NCBI GenBank assembly: GCA_002431865.1
Contig: DJEI01000057.1
Location: 18,095-27,127, forward strand
DNA: 9,033 bases
Direction: 5' to 3'
Source: Lachnospiraceae bacterium UBA5902
GTDB lineage: Bacteria > Bacillota > Clostridia > Lachnospirales > Lachnospiraceae
The notes beneath the pieces were generated by a model. The model saw only the letters and a program-made list of their open reading frames with translations, was not told the origin of the DNA and searched no databases. Below, piece after piece: positions 6,720-9,033 of the stretch. How positions within the stretch are numbered: the stretch's first letter is position 1; the number at the start of each line of letters is the position of its first letter. A program made the position numbers and the translations under genes.

Positions 6720-7904
6720 ATGGCAAAGAAAGTAGTTTTAGCTGGCGCATGTCGTACAGCAATCGGTACTATGGGTGGTGCACTTTCAACGACACCGGCA
6801 CCAGTGTTAGGTTCTATCGTTATCAAGGAGGCTCTGAACAGAGCAGGCGTTCCTGCTGACCAGGTCGATCATGTATATATGGGCTGCGTAATCCAGGCAG
6901 GTCTTGGACAGAATGTAGCTCGTCAGGCATCTCTGAAGGCTGGACTTCCTATCGAGACACCTGCAGTTACTGTAAACGTAGTTTGTGGTTCTGGTTTGAA
7001 CTGTGTTAACATGGCAGCTCAGATGATACAGGCTGGCGATGCAGATATCGTTGTAGCAGGTGGTATGGAGAACATGTCTATGGCTCCTTACGCAGCTATG
7101 AATGCTCGTTTCGGTTACAGAATGAACAATGGCAAGCTTGTTGATACAATGGTAAACGATGCTCTTTGGGATGCATTCAACGATTACCACATGATCAAGA
7201 CAGCCGATAACATCTGTGAGCAGTGGGGATTAACTCGTGAAGAGCTCGATGTATTTGCAGCAAACAGCCAGCAGAAGGCAGCAGCAGCTCAGGAGTCTGG
7301 TGCATTTGACGCAGAGATCGTTCCGGTTATGGTTAAGAAGAAGAAAGAGACAATCGAGTTTAAGAAAGATGAGGGACCTCGTCCTGGAACAACTGTTGAG
7401 ACTCTGTCTAAGCTTCGTACAATTAACCCAGGCGGATTCGTTACAGCTGGTAACGCTTCTGGTATTAACGATGGTGCAGCAGCAATCGTTGTTATGTCAG
7501 AGGAGAAGGCTCAGGAGCTTGGTGTTAAGCCTATGGCTACATTCGTTACAGGCGCACTTGCAGGTGTTGATCCTTCTATCATGGGTATCGGTCCTGTTGC
7601 TTCTACAAAGAAGGTTATGGCTAAGACAGGCATGAAGATTCAGGACTTTGATATCATCGAGGCAAATGAGGCATTCGCTGCACAGTCAGTAGCAGTTGGT
7701 AAGGATCTTGGTATCGATACAGAGAAGCAGCTCAATCCAAACGGTGGTGCAATCGCACTTGGTCACCCGGTTGGAGCTTCCGGATGCCGTATTCTTGTTA
7801 CATTGCTTCATGAGATGCAGGCAAGAGGTGCTAAGACAGGTCTTGCTACACTGTGTATCGGTGGTGGTATGGGCTGCTCTACAATCGTTAAGATTGAGGA
7901 CTAA
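6720..7904 (+). CDS. thl: Acetyl-CoA C-acetyltransferase (thiolase), butyrate pathway
   Basis: This enzyme condenses two acetyl-CoA to acetoacetyl-CoA, the first step of the butyryl-CoA pathway, in the cytoplasm (EC 2.3.1.9). The protein is 394 residues from ATG 6720, the normal length for the biosynthetic thiolase family. The nucleophilic Cys89 sits in [10 protein letters not shown], Asn316 in NEAFAAQ, His349 in GHPVGASG and the second catalytic Cys379 in CIGGGMG, all at the spacing expected for active enzymes. It is the first gene of a thl-crt-hbd cluster and has its own predicted promoter. Codons GGT, GCT, GTT and CGT dominate, unlike in the radical SAM gene before it, which fits strong expression. 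The gap to crt is 43 bases without a terminator. The context makes butyrate synthesis far more likely than a degradative role. Confidence 0.97.
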   Translation: MAKKVVLAGACRTAIGTMGGALSTTPAPVLGSIVIKEALNRAGVPADQVDHVYMGCVIQAGLGQNVARQASLKAGLPIETPAVTVNVVCGSGLNCVNMAAQMIQAGDADIVVAGGMENMSMAPYAAMNARFGYRMNNGKLVDTMVNDALWDAFNDYHMIKTADNICEQWGLTREELDVFAANSQQKAAAAQESGAFDAEIVPVMVKKKKETIEFKKDEGPRPGTTVETLSKLRTINPGGFVTAGNASGINDGAAAIVVMSEEKAQELGVKPMATFVTGALAGVDPSIMGIGPVASTKKVMAKTGMKIQDFDIIEANEAFAAQSVAVGKDLGIDTEKQLNPNGGAIALGHPVGASGCRILVTLLHEMQARGAKTGLATLCIGGGMGCSTIVKIED

Positions 7905-7947
7905 TTGAGCCGCGTAACATACAAGGATAGAGTTTAAGGAGATTAAG

Positions 7948-8739
7948 ATGGAATTTATTACTTATGAGCAGGAAGGCTTTGTAGGTGTTGTTACAATCAA
8001 CAGACCAAAGGCTTTGAATGCGTTGAATAGTCAGGTGTTGGATGAGCTTGAGGCTGCATTCGATGCGATTGATCTGAATACAACAAGAGCCGTAGTTCTT
8101 ACAGGTGCTGGCGAGAAGTCATTTGTTGCAGGTGCTGATATCGGAGAGATGTCTACACTTACAAAGGCTGAGGGCGAAGCATTCGGTAAGAAGGGAAATG
8201 ATGTATTCCGTAAGATCGAGACATTCCCAATCCCGGTAATCGCTGCAATCAACGGATTTGCACTTGGCGGTGGCTGTGAGATTTCTATGAGCTGTGACAT
8301 CCGCATCTGTTCTGAGAATGCAGTATTCGGTCAGCCAGAGGTAGGTCTTGGTATCACACCTGGATTTGGTGGAACACAGAGACTTGCACGTCTGGTAGGT
8401 GCCGGTATGGCAAAGCAGATGATCTACACAGCCAGAAATATTAAGGCGGATGAGGCATACAGAATTGGCCTTGTAAATGCTGTATATCCATTGGAGGAGC
8501 TTCTTCCGGCAGCTAAGAAGATGGCAGCAGGCATCGCAGCAAATGCTCCGATCGCTGTCAGAAACTGTAAGAAGGCAATCAACGATGGACTTCAGGTAGA
8601 TATGGATCAGGCAATCGTGATCGAAGAGAAGCTCTTCGGTGACTGCTTCGAGACAGAAGACCAGAAGGCAGGTATGGGCAACTTCCTTGAGAAAGACAAG
8701 GAGAAGAAGTTAAAGGTTGTTCCTTTCCAGAACAAATAA
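7948..8739 (+). CDS. crt: Crotonase (3-hydroxybutyryl-CoA dehydratase)
   Basis: This enzyme removes water from 3-hydroxybutyryl-CoA to give crotonyl-CoA, the third step of the butyryl-CoA pathway. The protein has 263 residues, the standard length for short-chain enoyl-CoA hydratases. The two catalytic glutamates are present: Glu111 in GGGCEISMSCD and Glu131 in FGQPEVGLGITPGFGGTQRL. The oxyanion-hole segments AGADIGEM (61-68) and FALGGG (104-109) are intact. The ATG start is 6 bases after AAGGAG. It lies between thl and hbd with short gaps (43 and 40 bases) and no terminator, so the three are likely one transcript. Having both glutamates argues for a hydratase rather than another crotonase-fold enzyme. 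Confidence 0.96.
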   Translation: MEFITYEQEGFVGVVTINRPKALNALNSQVLDELEAAFDAIDLNTTRAVVLTGAGEKSFVAGADIGEMSTLTKAEGEAFGKKGNDVFRKIETFPIPVIAAINGFALGGGCEISMSCDIRICSENAVFGQPEVGLGITPGFGGTQRLARLVGAGMAKQMIYTARNIKADEAYRIGLVNAVYPLEELLPAAKKMAAGIAANAPIAVRNCKKAINDGLQVDMDQAIVIEEKLFGDCFETEDQKAGMGNFLEKDKEKKLKVVPFQNK

Positions 8740-8779
8740 TAAACAAGTAAGTAATTAAAATTTTAAGGAGGAAATAAAC

Positions 8780-9033
8780 ATGAAGGTTGGCGTTATTGGT
8801 GCTGGTACCATGGGACAGGGCATTGCAAAGGCATTTGCTATGGTTGATGGTTATGAAGTTGCACTTTGCGACATCAAGCAGGAGTGGGCTGAAGGCGGAA
8901 AGGATAAGATCGCTAAAGGCTATGCAAGACTCGTAGAAAAAGGAAAGATGACACAGGAGAAGGTAGATGCAATTCTTGCAAGCATCACACCTGGTCTGAA
9001 GGAAGACCTCTGTGCAGACTGCGATCTGATCGT
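8780..9033 (+). CDS. hbd: 3-hydroxybutyryl-CoA dehydrogenase, N-terminal part (3' end outside window)
   Basis: This enzyme reduces acetoacetyl-CoA to 3-hydroxybutyryl-CoA with NAD(P)H, the second step of the pathway. Only the first 84 codons are in the window; the family is usually about 280-290 residues. The N-terminus MKVGVIGAGTMGQGIAKAFA holds the Rossmann dinucleotide motif GxGxxG (Gly7, Gly9, Gly12), and Asp31 ends the second strand (VALCDI), as expected for an NAD(H)-preferring enzyme. The following Lys-rich helical segment (GKDKIAKGYARLVEKGKM) is typical of the family. The ATG start is 8 bases after AAGGAGG, an excellent site. It follows crt by 40 bases. The cut-off is at the window edge, not a mutation. 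Confidence 0.95.
   Translation, partial: MKVGVIGAGTMGQGIAKAFAMVDGYEVALCDIKQEWAEGGKDKIAKGYARLVEKGKMTQEKVDAILASITPGLKEDLCADCDLI

Noticed and set aside
8740..8779. Terminator between crt and hbd (AAAATTTT palindrome)
   Set aside because: Only A/T pairs with no loop and no following T run; it merges into the hbd ribosome site.

Overview
The window reads as chromosomal DNA of a butyrate-forming Firmicute, most likely in the Lachnospiraceae (Roseburia/Eubacterium rectale/Butyrivibrio-like). The grounds are strong AGGAGG-type ribosome sites, frequent GTG starts, moderate GC, and a thiolase - crotonase - 3-hydroxybutyryl-CoA dehydrogenase cluster of the butyryl-CoA pathway. No genus can be fixed from the sequence alone. 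All genes are on the + strand. No RNA gene, CRISPR array, transposase or attachment site was seen.

Left part (1-3496): a gene pair of unknown function. The first gene enters from the left edge. It encodes a Glu/Pro-rich acidic repeat tract followed by a helical, basic C-terminal domain. The second (about 900 residues) has a Lys/Ala-rich N-terminus, a Gly-rich segment, an Asp/Ser-rich linker, about 370 residues of Lys/Glu/Ala helix, and a C-terminal domain with the layout of a CbbX/SpoVK-type AAA+ ATPase. In that domain the Walker A lysine and both Walker B acidic residues are replaced, so it looks like a pseudo-ATPase. The helix carries a 107-residue super-repeat made partly of perfect 8-residue charge blocks. 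A strong intrinsic terminator closes this unit. This pair is the least explained content of the window.

Middle part (3557-6604): an MreB-type actin homologue and, 18 bases later, a YgiQ-family (UPF0313) radical SAM protein, probably co-transcribed. The MreB gene lies just beyond the terminator, so its link to the helix/pseudo-AAA+ protein is positional only. A joint role in cell shape or in an intracellular scaffold is a hypothesis.

Right part (6605-9033): a promoter with an extended -10 element and a dyad near the expected transcript start, then thl, crt and the start of hbd. These convert two acetyl-CoA to acetoacetyl-CoA, reduce it to 3-hydroxybutyryl-CoA, and dehydrate that to crotonyl-CoA. 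Their codon choice differs visibly from the YgiQ gene just upstream and fits high expression. The electron-transfer steps (bcd, etfB, etfA) would be expected beyond the right edge.
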